Shown here piece after piece: positions 34,529-46,260 of a stretch of 64,000 bases of DNA. The stretch spans positions 593,019,038-593,083,037 of the forward strand of contig OZ010786.1 in the NCBI GenBank assembly GCA_963932465.1. The letters are read 5' to 3'. The DNA is from Maratus speciosus (lineage: Eukaryota; Arthropoda; Arachnida; Araneae; Salticidae). Positions within the stretch are counted from its first letter, which is position 1. Each line of letters starts with the position of its first letter. The translations under genes were made by a program, and so were the position numbers. The notes below the pieces were generated by a model. The model was not told the origin of the DNA. It worked only from the letters and a program-made list of their open reading frames with translations, and ran no database searches.

Positions 34529-35556
34529 TCAGTCTATACCTAACGACCAGATTTTTTGCATCAAACATTTTATTCTTAAAGTAAAGCGTCCTAAGAGTCC
34601 AATAGGATTAAATACTCGACCCAAAACTTGTAAAACATACCTCTTGGTACCAATTCTTTTAGAAGCAAATGTTGCTAATTCACGAGTGTCAAAATACAAA
34701 AAAACCTCTAGACAGTTCCATGTTATACCTAAAACTTTGTAAGGGACATTTTCTGTTTCAAATGTTTCCACGTTATCACAAGAAATTACATCATTATTTT
34801 TCCACAATTCTTTAGGGGGTTTTGAATTAGTATGCCACTTATGTAACTGCATACTAGCTTCTTTGAAAATGTCTATACACTCTAACGTAGTGGACAAGGT
34901 TTTCTCGAAAGAGGATTGACTTTGAATGACATCATCTACATAAATATTTTCATTCAAAAAATCTACAGTTTCTGGATACTTTTTGATATATTTCTTTAAG
35001 TGGTGTAGCTGCTAACAAGAATGGACTACAATTAACCCCAAATAAAACTCTAGTAAATCTATATATTTGTGGGACGTTGGATTCATTAAAAAAGGTCTCC
35101 CGAAAACAAAAAACGAGAAACGTCTCTGTCTTCTTCATCTACCAATATTTGTGAAAATGCCTGTTTCATATCAATGGTAAAGGCAACTGAGTGAAATCGA
35201 AATCGTAACAAAATATCAAAAATTTCTGGGTATAAATTAGGACCTGGGTGAAGAAATTTATTGAGAGAAAGGGAGTTAAAATCATGAGCGGATGCATCAA
35301 AAACAATCCTCAATTTACTAGTTACACGGTCTCTTTTTATTACTTCTCTGTGAGGTAAATAAAATTCAACATCCCCTTTATCTTCTGAATTATGAACTAA
35401 TTCTATGATTCCCTGATTTAAATAATCGTTCAATACTTCCTTATATCCTAGGAATAATTGGGGATTTCTAATAAATCTTCTATTTAATTTGACTAGTCGA
35501 GATTCTGCGATTTTTCTATTATCATCCAAACGTCTTTTTTCCAATTTCCATGGCAA
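34529..35556 (-). pseudogene. Bel/Pao reverse transcriptase, frameshifted
   Basis: Three overlapping open frames (35086-35556, 34950-35138 and 34529-34957) together cover the RT fingers and palm. The first has YLPHREVIK, RIVFDASA and FTIDMKQAFSQI, where the Asp of motif A is intact. The second has RVLFGVNCSPFLLAAT (motif B). The third has YVDD (motif C) followed by a Bel/Pao-type thumb. At least two frame changes separate these blocks, so no single RT can be made although the catalytic aspartates persist. Confidence 0.88.
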
Positions 35557-35934
35557 TCTTACATTATATCGTTTGTTTTCATTTTAATATCTGATTCGAA
35601 TTGTTTCATAATTTCATTTTCAGAAGGGTCAGAATCTTGTTTAATATTAATAAGTCCCGAAGTTTTAAGATCCCAAAATTTCTTAATTTGATCAGAAATT
35701 AAATATTCTTCAATAATTACATTAAAAATCAATGAAGATTGGTTTTCACTTTTTTTACCTTGGAGTCACCAGCCAAAGATGGTTTCAACAGCAACAAGAT
35801 TTTTGTTCAGATGTTTTATATTACCTGTTACTATTTTATAATAATAGTCTGCTCCTATGAGAAGGGAAATGAGATCCTGACATTGTGGTGAGTCAGCAAG
35901 GGTTAAATTCTGAAAAATGCTCACCTCTCTCAAT

Positions 35935-36225
35935 TCATTTACTTTTGGGGGGAGGGATGTCAGAACCAGAGATTTCGTCTATTACTAAAGCTTCTATTTC
36001 TAAACTTGACTTCGAAAGATGTTGATTTTCCAATTTAAGCTTAACAACATCATAATTTATTTGAATTGGGGTTTTACTTCCAAATGTGAATACTGATAGT
36101 TTTTCTTTACTCAATATTTTAAGTTGTAATTTGTCAGCAATTTCCCGAGTTAAAAAGGTTCGGATTGCAGCGGTATCCAATAGTAATCGAACGACAATTT
36201 TTATTTTTTTACATTCGCACTGCAA
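35935..36225 (-). pseudogene. Bel/Pao aspartic protease segment
   Basis: A 96-codon frame starting in a cysteine-bearing linker. LLDTAAIRTFLT occupies the place of the retropepsin active site (normally D-S/T-G). The catalytic Asp and Thr remain, but the glycine is Ala, which may impair activity. It is followed by KTPIQINYD-type strands of the DUF1758 family. The frame ends before the reverse transcriptase, which lies in another frame. Confidence 0.7.
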
Positions 36226-36274
36226 GTCTCTAAGAAAATTCTATTTTTTTCAATACACGAGATAGCCGATATAA

Positions 36275-36523
36275 TTACGTTACTTGTTTCATTTTGTGCA
36301 TTCGCTGCTTCCGAATTTTATCCAGATAATTTTTATTAATAGATGAATTATATTGTTTACAAATAGCTCGGAAATGTCTACCACCACACGTACAGCGCAT
36401 TTTAGAAAAACAGTCTCTAATTCGATGTTTTGGCATCAGGCATAAAAAACATCTACCTTGTGATTTCAAAATATTTTTTCTTCTTTTCAACATAAAAAAT
36501 TGCATAATTCTGACAAATGACAA
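36275..36523 (-). pseudogene. Bel/Pao gag zinc-knuckle segment
   Basis: An 82-codon frame. RKNILKSQGRCFLC leads into C-x2-C-x4-H-x4-C (CFLCLMPKHRIRDC) and then a second cysteine-histidine group, C-x-C-x3-H-x4-C, like the paired knuckles that follow DUF1759 in Bel/Pao gag and bind nucleic acid. It is separated from the rest of gag by inserted DNA. Confidence 0.8.
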
Positions 36524-38059
36524 TTCCTATAAAAAATTCAATATTGTTTATCTGTATTTTTTTTTTTTTTTTTTTTTTTTTGTCTGAGACTGTAGTCATT
36601 AGTTTATGCGTGGATGAAAAGTTAAATTTTTGTTTTGAAGGTTTTGTAAATTTCTGTTTGTTTATTTCTCATTTATTTGATATTGAAAATGAAAAAGACA
36701 ATTCTCGACTTTTAATTTCTGTTTGCAAGAAGTTCAGTAATTTGTTTATATCAGGGTTACAAGATGACTTAACCTTCTGGATACGGCTCGGTAAGACGTC
36801 TTACCGCCAGAAATATATCCCTTCAGTACGGCGCTGGTAAAACTCCTTACCAAGGCATCCGACCCCCTTTCTTGAGGAAATGTCATTACTCAGCTGTCAG
36901 TTTCTATCTCTCCCCGTGAAAATTTCCCTCCCACATTAGCCGGAGAGGTAAGTTTTTACAGTTGGCGAAACACGCCGGAAAAAATGTTATGTATTTGGCG
37001 ATAGCTTCTTCTGACATGTCAATAGATTATCAATACATTTGATGACAGGTAGGGAAGCATTTTTTTAGATGAAATTTTATAATCTCGAAATGTCATTTAT
37101 TATTGCTCCCAGGGTTCAAACAGCTCTTAGGGCTAAACTGGTTCCCTTGGAGTCCTGATTAAAAAAAAAAAAAATAGAATAAATAGACACATACTGAAAC
37201 TTTTTTTTGCTCTTTAACATTATTATTTTAAAATATTATAGTACAATGAAATGTAGACTATATGCCCCCTCCCCCTTCAAAAATACCCACCATATTTTAA
37301 TTTTTATAGCTTTAACGAAATATTACCCTCCCCGCACGAAATTTTTTCTTCTTCTCGCCTCACACCTTCAATACAAAAAGTTTAAGATATGGAAAACTCT
37401 TTAAAAATTCTGCTGACCAATTTAAATAATCAATCACCTAAATTACAAACCCCTGTCCTCCAAAATTTAAGTTTCCCCCATCATAAAAAGTTTAACATAT
37501 TTAAAACTCTCTGTATTAAAAAAATCTTCTGTGCTAAGTGGGACTTTTTAGTAACAATAAATAAGCAATCGGCTATCAAAAACAAAGCAAAAGAAAAAAA
37601 TACCCCAAAATATCCTGAACCCCCCCCCCGCCCCCCGCCACCACAATTATACAAAACTTTAAAACTATGTGTTTCCCACATTTATTGTCATCTAATAACA
37701 ATAATTAAATATTAAGTCAGTTAAAATACTTCCAACCCCCCCCCCCCAAAAAAAAAAACAAGTCCCTTTTTTTGCAGTTTGACAGTTTTAGAGTGCGTCA
37801 TGCCATTTTCTTACTGCACAATCCTGTGTGTCGAATGTGTCGCATAATTTTCTCAGTACTCTATGCCATATAATATTACTTCCAAATAATTTTTACTCCC
37901 AGAATAATAACAGAATTCTTATTTAAGTATGCTCCCCCCCCCCTTTCCTATAAAATCGAGCAAATAAACCCTATAGATTCCATATTTCATAGGAACAATA
38001 CATTTAAATAATGCATATCAATTTAAAATATTTTTATGTATCTCTATAAAACCGAATTA

Positions 38060-39407
38060 TAACACTCTATATTAAATAGAAAATATACTATAGTAAACCT
38101 CACTATAGTATTTTTGTTTCCAAATTTATCAAATATTTAGAAACTATGTAATCGAAAGAGATTTTTTTTTCGTTTTTCGTTAAAGAAAAAATACTGACAA
38201 AGTGGACATTTTTAACGGGATTTCCAAATATGATAGCTCAGGAAAGAAAACGAAAAGTGCCGTCATGAGACAACAATTGCTTAAAACTCAAGATGAAATT
38301 CATTTATCGGAAAGTATTACAAAAAATCTATTTGATTTCAAATCATTTAAATCAGCATGTCTGTGAGTATCATGTTTTTATGCGTAAAAAATTGATACCT
38401 GAAAGTGGAACTGTCAACGATAATCACTCATAAACTTACTGTAACCAAATTCTTTTGTATGTGTGTGCGCGTGTTTGCGTGTGCAGTAAAAAATGTAAAA
38501 ATAAAAGCTATGCAGTCTATATTCCACAAGACTGCAGTTCATTTCAAAATCAATTTCTGTTCATTTTCATAGAGTAACATTTTTTGAAAAAAAAAAAAAA
38601 AAAAAAAAAAAAAAAGCAATGATTTTTTCCCTTATAATGTAGCAGGCTTTTTTTGTGTGTGTGTGCGTGTGTGTATGAATTTATTCATTGAAACACAAAT
38701 TTTAGTTCGTACATACTAAGATATAGTTGAGATAGAATATGATTTAAATAAAATAAAATTTGTAAACAATACCTGCCCATAGGCCATAATGCTTTTTGTT
38801 TTGCTTCTTTTCATAGACCTGAATAGGAGGTTTAGAATTTATTACACATCGTGTAATGTGCTAAAATAATGATGTTTTAAAGCTATTCTGATATTCACAC
38901 TGACACTTTTTTGTTTTCAAATGTAGCAAATGGTCTTATTTTGAAACGATGTAATCGAATGCGTTCTTTCTTCGTCTTTCGGTAAAGGTAATAAGTTTTT
39001 TAGAAAATTGCTGTTAAAGTTAGCGTTTTTAACTGAATTTCCACATACGATAGCGCAAGAAAGAAAAAGCCTACCGTCATAAGACAACAATTGCTTAAGA
39101 CTGAAGATGTAATTAATTTACCGTAAGGTATTAAAAAAAAAAAAAAAAAAAAAAAAGCTATTTGATTGCAAATCACTTTCATCAGTATGCCGGTAAGTAT
39201 CAAGCTTTTATGTTTAAAACTTGCGACAGAAACAGGAGTTGTCGACAACAATCATTCATAAGCTTAATGTAACTAAATCTTTTTTTTTTCCGCTGTGTGT
39301 CTGTAAAAATGGTAAAAATAAATGCTATGCAGCCAATATACTCCAAGACATTAGTACACTTGATATCAATTTCAGTTCGTTTTCAAAGATTGTAACTTTG
39401 TTTTTAT

Positions 39408-39439
<32 letters not shown>

Positions 39440-39700
39440 CTTATAATGTAACATAATTCTTTTTATTTTATTTCATTTATTTTTTCTTTTGTGTATGAAC
39501 TTATTTATTAACAAACAAATTTTAGTTAGTACATACTGAGATATAGTTAATCTGGTATACAATTTAGTTAAAGCAAAATTTGTATGCAATACATGTCCAT
39601 AGTCAGTAATGTTTACTGCCCCCCCCCCCCCCCCCACTTTGAAAACCCTGAATAGGAGCTTTAGAATTAACTACACACCATCTAATCAGCTTTAAAAAAA
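38060..39700 (+). repeat. Two diverged tandem units of about 820 bp
   Basis: GACAACAATTGCTTA recurs 814 bp apart (about 38269 and 39083), and CTGAATAGGAG recurs 829 bp apart (38819 and 39648). Intervening blocks keep their order. Both units hold long poly(A) or poly(T) tracts at different places. No coding sequence. Confidence 0.7.
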
Positions 39701-39931
39701 TATTTCAGGGTTTAATATTATATATATCATATTTGATTGTGTTTATAAGTATATTATTATTATTATTATTATTATTTTATATAAAATGTCAAAATTATGT
39801 ACATATATTTCATTTTATTTGATTTGTCAAATACCCGATAAATTTGTAATGCCAGTTCATCAGTTTTACTGACTGTACTTAAGAATGATGATCAGGAAAA
39901 TTATTAAAATAATACTTCCTAATGATTCATA

Positions 39932-40384
39932 CCGGGTGTCCCAAAAAGGACTGACTGATTTTAAAATTCAATAACTTGCAAACGGCGACAGATATTAAAA
40001 AAATTCTTGCAGGAGGGTTATGCATAAGGTCAAAAGTTTTTTTACAGTGATTTTCAATTTTAGTTCGATTTACAAACAATAGATGGCGCTGTAAGCAATA
40101 GTCGCTAAATTCAGGCTCGATTTTTGGTACTTCGTGGCCCGGATAATACATTTCCATCTCCTTTTTCTGCATGGAACAAGATAAAGGACCCAAAATCGAG
40201 CCTGTATTTAGCGACTATTGCTTACAGCGCCATCTATTGTTTGTAAATCGAACTAAAATTGAAAATCACTGTAAAAAAACTTTTGACCTTATGCATAACC
40301 CTCCTGCAAGAATTTTTTTAATATCTGTCGCCGTTTGCAAGTTATTGAATTTTAAAATCAGTCAGTCCTTTTTGGGACACCCGG
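39932..40384. mobile_element. TA-flanked foldback MITE (453 bp)
   Basis: Arms of about 199 bp are near-perfect inverted copies around a 55-bp spacer. The ends are CCGGGTGTCCCAAAAAGG and its complement, with TA at 39930-39931 and 40385-40386. The ORFs read from each arm are the same sequence and are not genes. Probably mobilised by a Tc1/mariner-like transposase. Confidence 0.85.
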
Positions 40385-40612
40385 TATGTACTATATCATT
40401 CCTCGCATAGCCCCTCTAAAGCTCCTATTTAAATATAAAAATTAAAGCGACCCAAAATGGGGATAACTGGCGCAAGTAACAACCTGCTCAATACTTCCGA
40501 GAGTTATACAGCAACCCTGGATCCCAACCCTTCTCCCCGCTTTCAGACAAAGTTTTCCGAAGAAATGGTCACTCCAATGTGGGGGGTAAAAAATTCCACG
40601 ATATTGCCGTAC

Positions 40613-41539
40613 TTAGAGACTGCGATTTTTAACTTCTATAGCCGGCAATAGGAGGTTAATGTTTTGTCTATTATATTCTAAATTTAGATCTGAGGGCAGT
40701 AATTTCAAAACTACGGCTAAAAGAATGGAGCAGTAAGCCTGTGTTTCGAGTGCCAATGTGGTTAAAGACCTTATATTTATCCCAATATCGTCATGAAGTT
40801 TCTGTAATTTTGAAATATCATTTGACATAAATACAGGAGATAAATTTAACAATTTATTCATGTGATGATTAATTATCATCTCTTTATTTCCAAACCTACT
40901 TTCAAGAATTTTAAGTGCGGTGTCATAATTTGAATCCGAAACTTCTATCCCTTCAATTGCATTTAAAGCGAAGGAGCCTAAGTAACTTCGTAAATAATTA
41001 TACTTTTCAATTTTCATTAACGAATTATTTTCATTTGTGGAAACTTTAAAAGTGTTCCAAAAGTTAGTGAATTGCGTACAATCGCCATAAAATTTCTGTA
41101 TATTGAGCTTGGGAAGTTTCACATATTTATTTTCATTATGGGGGAGAGAATCATTAACTGAATTATTACTCAAAATAACAATATTTCTTTTACTTTCTTT
41201 AAGTTTCTTTTCGGCTGGAAAATTCGTTAAAAATATTTTATCAGAATATTCATAAGTTGTGATCATATCGGACTCGTATTCGTCTAAATTCAACAAGGGT
41301 TCTATCTTATTATTTATTTCATCTAAATTACATGTTTTAATTTTCAACTGATTAAAAGTTTCTTCAAGGGAATCAATATCGATTGTGTCACTTTTCAAAA
41401 TACTATCAATACTGTTTATTAACTTTGCAACAGAACTCCTTAAAACAGTCCTGTTTTTCTTAAACTTTTCCAGATCAGCCATTTTAAACATCAAAATAAA
41501 ATCAAAAACTCTTACCTTGAAAAATCTTCGCACTTTCAA
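40613..41539 (-). pseudogene. Bel/Pao gag (DUF1759-type), truncated
   Basis: A 308-codon open frame. The likely start is the internal Met of MADLEKF (41482), because the first 19 codons lie in leader-like sequence. The N-terminal third is rich in charged, coiled-coil-like sequence. From about residue 140, KLPKLNIQKFYGD and NFWNTFKV, then KYNYLRSYL, IEGIEV and LESRFG, match the capsid-like DUF1759 domain of Bel/Pao gag. Reading stops after NLLLPAIEVKNRSL, where the expected downstream part is replaced by unrelated DNA. The frame resumes as a zinc knuckle 4 kb away (36275-36523). The role in an intact element is particle assembly. This copy cannot make a complete protein. Confidence 0.85.
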
Positions 41540-41584
41540 TAATATAAAAAATTAAATCATTAATATTCCACTCAACCGAATTCC

Positions 41585-41602
41585 CGTCGGTCGTATGCAC
41601 CA
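41585..41602 (-). other. Candidate primer-binding site
   Basis: The minus strand directly after the 5' LTR reads TGGTGCATACGACCGACG. TGG complements the universal CCA tail, and TGGTGCAT fits tRNAs ending ATGCACCA, such as common glycine tRNAs. The match weakens after eight bases, so the primer identity is uncertain. Confidence 0.45.
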
Positions 41603-42003
41603 TGAAAAAAAAAGGAAGTATATCTCTATCTGTCAAGGTCGGATCAAAAATCTAAATAACACTCTTACATCATATCTGTAAATCATACTTCGAGTAATTC
41701 GAATCATAAATAAGATCAAAGCATTCTAAAATAATTATCTGGCCTGGAAGTAAACAAGAAGAAACTGCGTATCTGTGTCAAATCAAAACTTAATGAATCT
41801 TGGCGCCGAAGTTCTTTTTAAGTTAACATTTAATAAAGAATAAAAGTATTTACAGTTATATTACATATTTATACGTTTTTAAATCATAATACTACGAGAC
41901 GCAATGCTCCACTTTCATTTTTGTATGTCGACAAATAAAGTCTCATTTTTTCAATCTTAACAAAATCATACCATCTTAAAGAACGTTCGTTGCATTCTAT
42001 TTA

Positions 42004-42039
<36 letters not shown>

Positions 42040-42128
42040 AAGGCATTCTGGGAGTGTTTTATGAGTGAAAGTAGAAGTATAAATTGCATTGCGCGTTGCG
42101 CTAATCCAACTGCAATTCTTTTTCTACA
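41603..42128 (-). repeat. Bel/Pao 5' LTR
   Basis: 526 bp. On the minus strand it starts TGTAGAAAAAG and ends CTTCCTTTTTTTTTCA, giving TG...CA ends. It includes a long poly(A)/poly(T) tract (about 42005-42038) that differs in length from the other LTR. Boundaries were set where similarity to 32269-32784 stops. Confidence 0.85.
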
Positions 42129-44024
42129 AAGCTATTTGTTTAGAGGGTATGTTTTGGATGGCTATTTGTTTGTATTTCTTAATTACAGTTTGTAAAAAAA
42201 TGAATTATGTAATACGATACATAATTTCAAAGACTCAAACTCTTAATAAATTATATGTAAAATATATTCATATATTTCATTAATGTATAACAGGCGTAAA
42301 ATAATCCACCTCGAATACTGGGTGTGTCCAACAAAATCAACTGTTCTGTGTTAAAAGTAAATAAATCATTAATAATATTGATTCTTTTTATTTGAAATAA
42401 TTTTTCAGGAATAAAGGCGTTCCCTGAAACATGGAACTGTGAAGTAAGAGGAAAATCCTTAAAATAGAAAAGCTTCAATTGTAAGTGGTTCCGCAGAACC
42501 TAATTGCCACGAAAGCCAAGTACCATCAGTAAATTTGAATAGAAATTTCTTCATTATTTAAACGCTTTATTCATGCATTTTTTCTCTCATAATGAAGGCA
42601 AAAATATCTATTCGGTTTACTACTGTATTATTGCGGTTGTCAATATCAGTAATTCTGCGACATTTTGACAACATAAACCACCATCCTGACAATGCCCGTG
42701 ACTTTGACTACCACCGGTACAAACTTCCACCAGTAAATTTGAATAAAATGTTTCGCCTTATTTAAATGCATTATTAATGCGGGATTTCTATTCTTTTTTA
42801 TTAGTTGATGTTTCCCCTGTGACAGTTTAATGACTTATAATGACTGACGAATATCTTTACACTATTTCTACAAGTGTCAAAGAACCTTTTAAAAAATTTC
42901 GATTTATGTTGTAATTTTAATTACAATGTATTTTACTTTGTTTATGTATGCATTTTAGTTGTAATTTTAAAATCTAATAATTATAAAAATAAGTCTTTAA
43001 TGCATTAAAATGATTTGTTATTATTTTAATATAAAAGTTACAAGTAAAAACCAAAAAAAAATTACAATTTAACTAACCATAAATCGAAATCTTTTTAAAA
43101 ATGTCATTTGGCACCGGTAGAAACAGTGCCTGACTGCAATCGTATCACAATTTACAAAAAAATCCATTTTGTTAAATATCTGTTGAAAATACTTTAGTAC
43201 AAGAATTTGGTAGAGATTATTTTTTAAAAACTGATTATAAAAGATTTATAGATAATCGTTGGGACGTAAATCCAGAGTCCCAGCCCCGTAATCAAAAGTT
43301 TAACAATTTAGTGCGCAGCTTTGCATATATGCTAACAAAAGTATTTTAAATTTAATACATTTTTTTTTATTCGTATATACCTAATTCACACCAGAAAATA
43401 AAAATAGCAATACATATTCCGTATTTAAACAAAGCGAATTTAATTATTAAATCTTTCTGGTGTAAAGTCAGATTCCCTGAACCACGTAATTTCCAGAACG
43501 TATTCTATCATGGGAACAAAAGGGTTAAAGATAAGTTTTATAAAATAAATAATTATATAAAATAAGATATTTGGAGACATACTTACTACAAAATTTACTA
43601 ATTTGCAATATTTTAGTGTAAAACAGCCACACGACAGTAGTTTTTATTTGTATTGGAGATGTGCAACAGAAGAAAAGATAGACGTATTATATGAAAAATG
43701 TATCTCTGATTTTTTCATTATTTTTCCTGTGTAATAAACCTTTCAGAGAATCATATATAATTTTTTCGAAACAAAATAAAAAATCGGTTAATGATTAATT
43801 AAAGGTTAATTAGGTTAATGACTTAAAATATTTTTATTTTAAATTTAAATTCTTAGATTAAGAAAATCCTGACAATGCTAATATTGTTTATAAATAAGTT
43901 GCTCCTTTTTTAAGATGATAATATTATTTTATCCATATAGAAGCTCTAATATAGAGATTTATTTCTAAAATACGTTTTACACATTGCACTAATTCAGTAA
44001 GTTTAAATATATATATATATAAGT
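42129..44024. other. Intergenic, small repeats only
   Basis: Two related blocks near 42510-42600 and 42715-42800 (CAGTAAATTTGAATARAA, then a TTATTTAAAYGC block) form a 205-bp tandem pair. 42298-42440 is a dispersed repeat (see 46486). A possible TTAA element ends at 43524-43527. No gene. Confidence 0.5.
42298..42440 (+). repeat. Dispersed repeat shared with 46.5 kb
   Basis: GGGTGTGTCCAACAAAATCAACT ... AAAGGCGTTCCCTGA aligns with 46504-46620. About 140 bp, non-coding, family unknown. Confidence 0.55.
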
Positions 44025-44790
44025 CTTGTCTCTGACTTCAGTGAGACAGATGCTTAATGAAAATTACTGTTAATTATTATTTTTCTTTATGTATTGTATT
44101 TAGCTGTATATCTACGTACCTGAGTTATGGTCTCATGTTTCTTATCTATGGGAATGAATTGAATACCATTGTATTCATTTTTGTGCTGTATTAAAGACTA
44201 TATTGTATGTGGAAGTACCAGCAGACAGGCTTTCATTGATCAGAATTTTGATAATACAACAGGAAGCCAGATAGCTGAGAAGCAAGCCTGATGAACAAAA
44301 GGTAATCTCCTATGATGACTTCTTAGTGGACAAGAGGATAGAAGGCACGTAGGCTGTCCTTGATTTCACAGATGGAAACCCCGAAAACAGGCAGGAAGTA
44401 TAGTAAGAGAATGTTAGAGTATTCAGTGTTACGGTGGAGGTGAATCGGCGATTTTAGAAAAAAAAGTAACTACTCGTACTGTGGGCAGGAAGTAAATTTC
44501 TAGTGAAGAGTACGTATGACCGAGAGTTCGGGAGAGAACTGTGTGACTATCCCGTTGAATAACCCTAGCTGCGAACGATCAATAGAGACAAGAAGAGTGT
44601 ATTTGTCGTGAGATGATAAACTAGGGCGTAGATGACATCTTAACGTATCTTAATGTTGGGAAGGATCTGCTATATCCTTCCCTATAAATGAAAATAGTGC
44701 ATTTTAATGTAAATAAATTTTCCATTGAATATTATTTGAAGTATCCGAGTTATTAATTCCCAACTTTTTTTACATCGTGCCTGGTATCAC
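44025..44790 (+). mobile_element. GC-raised island, candidate LTR fragment
   Basis: Between 44190 and 44660 base composition is markedly richer in G and purines than the flanks, with no ORF. Downstream come CCTATAAATG, AATAAATTTTCC and then TGGTATCAC (44782-44790), which resembles the TGGTATCA primer site of Copia-type elements. This would make the island a solo or truncated LTR. No second LTR is in the window. Confidence 0.25.
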
Positions 44791-45734
44791 ATGTCTACAC
44801 CAATGGTTTCAACATATTACCTAAGGAGTGTTTATTTGCATCATTATGTGCGGCAGAGCTCGAAATGTACTAGAGCAAACCGTAAATATATTCTGATTCG
44901 TGAAATTATGAAGAATACTGTTGCGGTTCGTGCAATTATTGAAACATATTATTAAAGTTTTTATACAAATAGCTTAATGGGATCTCTGTAACTTTTCTTT
45001 ATATTATTTAGAATCTCGAATGCATTATTTTTTTTTGTATAGTTAGATATAAATTTGTCTGTAAATAACCTTTCAGTTCAGAGTTGCCAGTTTGGCCTCC
45101 ACGTTTATTCCGAAATTTTAAATTCACACTGGAAATTTTTACCAATACAAATTTATTTTCGATAATCATGAAATGTCTCTCATTAAATAAAATACAAAAC
45201 ACTATTCTTAATTTCTGGTATGAACTGAAAATTTCTGAATAAAACTGTTTCAGTTATACGTGACGTACAGAAATATTATTTTTCCCCAAAATTTCTGAAG
45301 AAATATTTTTGCAGTATTACATCTGGCAATTTATAAGGAGACTTTTGCTTTCCAGAAAAAGTTATTATGAAAATTAATTTCTATAAATCGCGTCTATGTG
45401 ACGGTAGGTCACTGTGCTGTCAAAAAAAATACTAAACAATATTTTTGAAAGAGTGATCTTGTTCGTTAATTTTTTCCATTTCGAGCACTGATGTGCGGTA
45501 TATTAAATTTGAAGTGATAGTTATCATCAAATCGGCAACAAAAGATATATATATATAATCGACGTATATCTATAATACGACATATATATAATCATTTTTC
45601 AAAAGTTCTTTTCTTTTATCCTTAACATTAAACTTTTTAAAACATTTCCTAACTACTAGTTTGCAGAAGATTGAATGATTTAATGCGATTCATATTTGGA
45701 AATAACAATATAAGACAATTTTTGTATAACCCGA
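44791..45734. other. No gene seen
   Basis: AT-rich. The short ORF 45008-45202 has no domain. Confidence 0.55.
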
Positions 45735-45772
45735 AACTATAATAGATGTAAATTTCCAACTGGGCCAAAAAT

Positions 45773-45845
45773 GTCCGGACCAGGATTCGAACCAGGGATC
45801 TCCTGCTGAAACCGCCAGTGCTCTGCCATCTGAGCTATCCCGGAC
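45773..45845 (-). tRNA. tRNA-like module, left arm
   Basis: The acceptor GTCCGGG/TCCGGAC pairs fully, counting one G-U. The A box TAGCTCAGATGG and B box GGTTCGAATCC match the pol III consensus. The D stem GCTC/GAGC is perfect. The T stem has one mismatch. One extra base between the acceptor and D arm, and a poorly paired anticodon arm, argue against a working tRNA. Confidence 0.4.
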
Positions 45846-45877
45846 GAATCTGGTCGAACTTTTTCACCCAGCTAATC

Positions 45878-46086
45878 TTAACACTAGAACGGCGGCGAGG
45901 GGTCATTTTGACCCTTGCCGAATGAATACATTTCGATTCGAACCAGAATTTTTTTTATAATATAAGATTGATATATGCTGCACAAAAATAACTTAAATAA
46001 ATAAGTTAAATAGTTCTAAATAAAAATTCTGATGTGAAATATTTTTTATAAAACTTGAGTAAAATTTCCCGCCGTTCTAGAGTTAA
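45878..46086. mobile_element. 'CTAGAAC' TTAA family, inside palindrome arm
   Basis: TTAA at 45878-45881 and 46083-46086. The ends CACTAGAACGGCGG and CCGCCGTTCTAGAG are inverted at 13 of 14 bases. The opposite arm of the palindrome has one TTAA at the same place (46224-46227) and no insert, so the insertion postdates the palindrome. Confidence 0.88.
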
Positions 46087-46260
46087 TGATTATAGCAACT
46101 GGTCTGAAACCTGGTTCAGCTCAACAGAATAAATCTCAGGTAATGCAACTCCAGAAATATATGTATAATACGACATATATAAAAACTTTTATATATATAA
46201 TTTATATAAAATTGCTATAATCATTAAGGTTAGCTGGGTGAAAAAGTTCGACCAGATTCG

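Larger units (their letters stand above)
36524..40612. other. Foreign DNA inserted within Bel/Pao gag
   Basis: About 4.1 kb with no Bel/Pao motif separates the capsid-like part of gag from its zinc knuckle. It contains a palindromic GGTAAGACGTCTTACC (36791-36806), poly(C) and poly(T) tracts, a duplicated unit of about 820 bp and a TA-flanked foldback element. It could be one inserted element or several successive ones. The ends are not marked by an obvious duplication. Confidence 0.6.
32269..42128 (-). mobile_element. Bel/Pao LTR retrotransposon, defective
   Basis: About 9.9 kb on the minus strand between two LTRs of similar length. Along the minus strand come the 5' LTR, primer-binding region, gag (DUF1759 type), zinc knuckle, aspartic protease, reverse transcriptase with YVDD, RNase H and an integrase remnant, then a purine-rich tract and the 3' LTR. 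This is the Bel/Pao order. Defects are several pol frameshifts, loss of the integrase catalytic core, and about 4.1 kb of unrelated DNA within gag. The LTRs differ at roughly nine or ten positions over the first 200 bases I compared, so the insertion is not recent. The flanking bases (AAGGC left, AAGCT right) do not form a clean target duplication. Confidence 0.9.

Noticed and set aside
37389..37715. 108-codon ORF with a Pro-rich stretch
   Set aside because: The Pro run comes from a poly(C) tract and the opposite strand is open too. No domain was found.
39927..40410. Two ORFs of 88 and 79 codons with the same protein sequence
   Set aside because: They are the two arms of the palindromic element 39932-40384 read from opposite strands, with no domain.
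32269..42128. Clean target-site duplication of the Bel/Pao element
   Set aside because: Flanking AAGGC and AAGCT do not match well enough. The left flank may be the remnant of another element.
43255..43527. Additional TTAA family ending AAAAGGGTTAA
   Set aside because: The right end looks right, but no convincing inverted left end or left TTAA could be placed.
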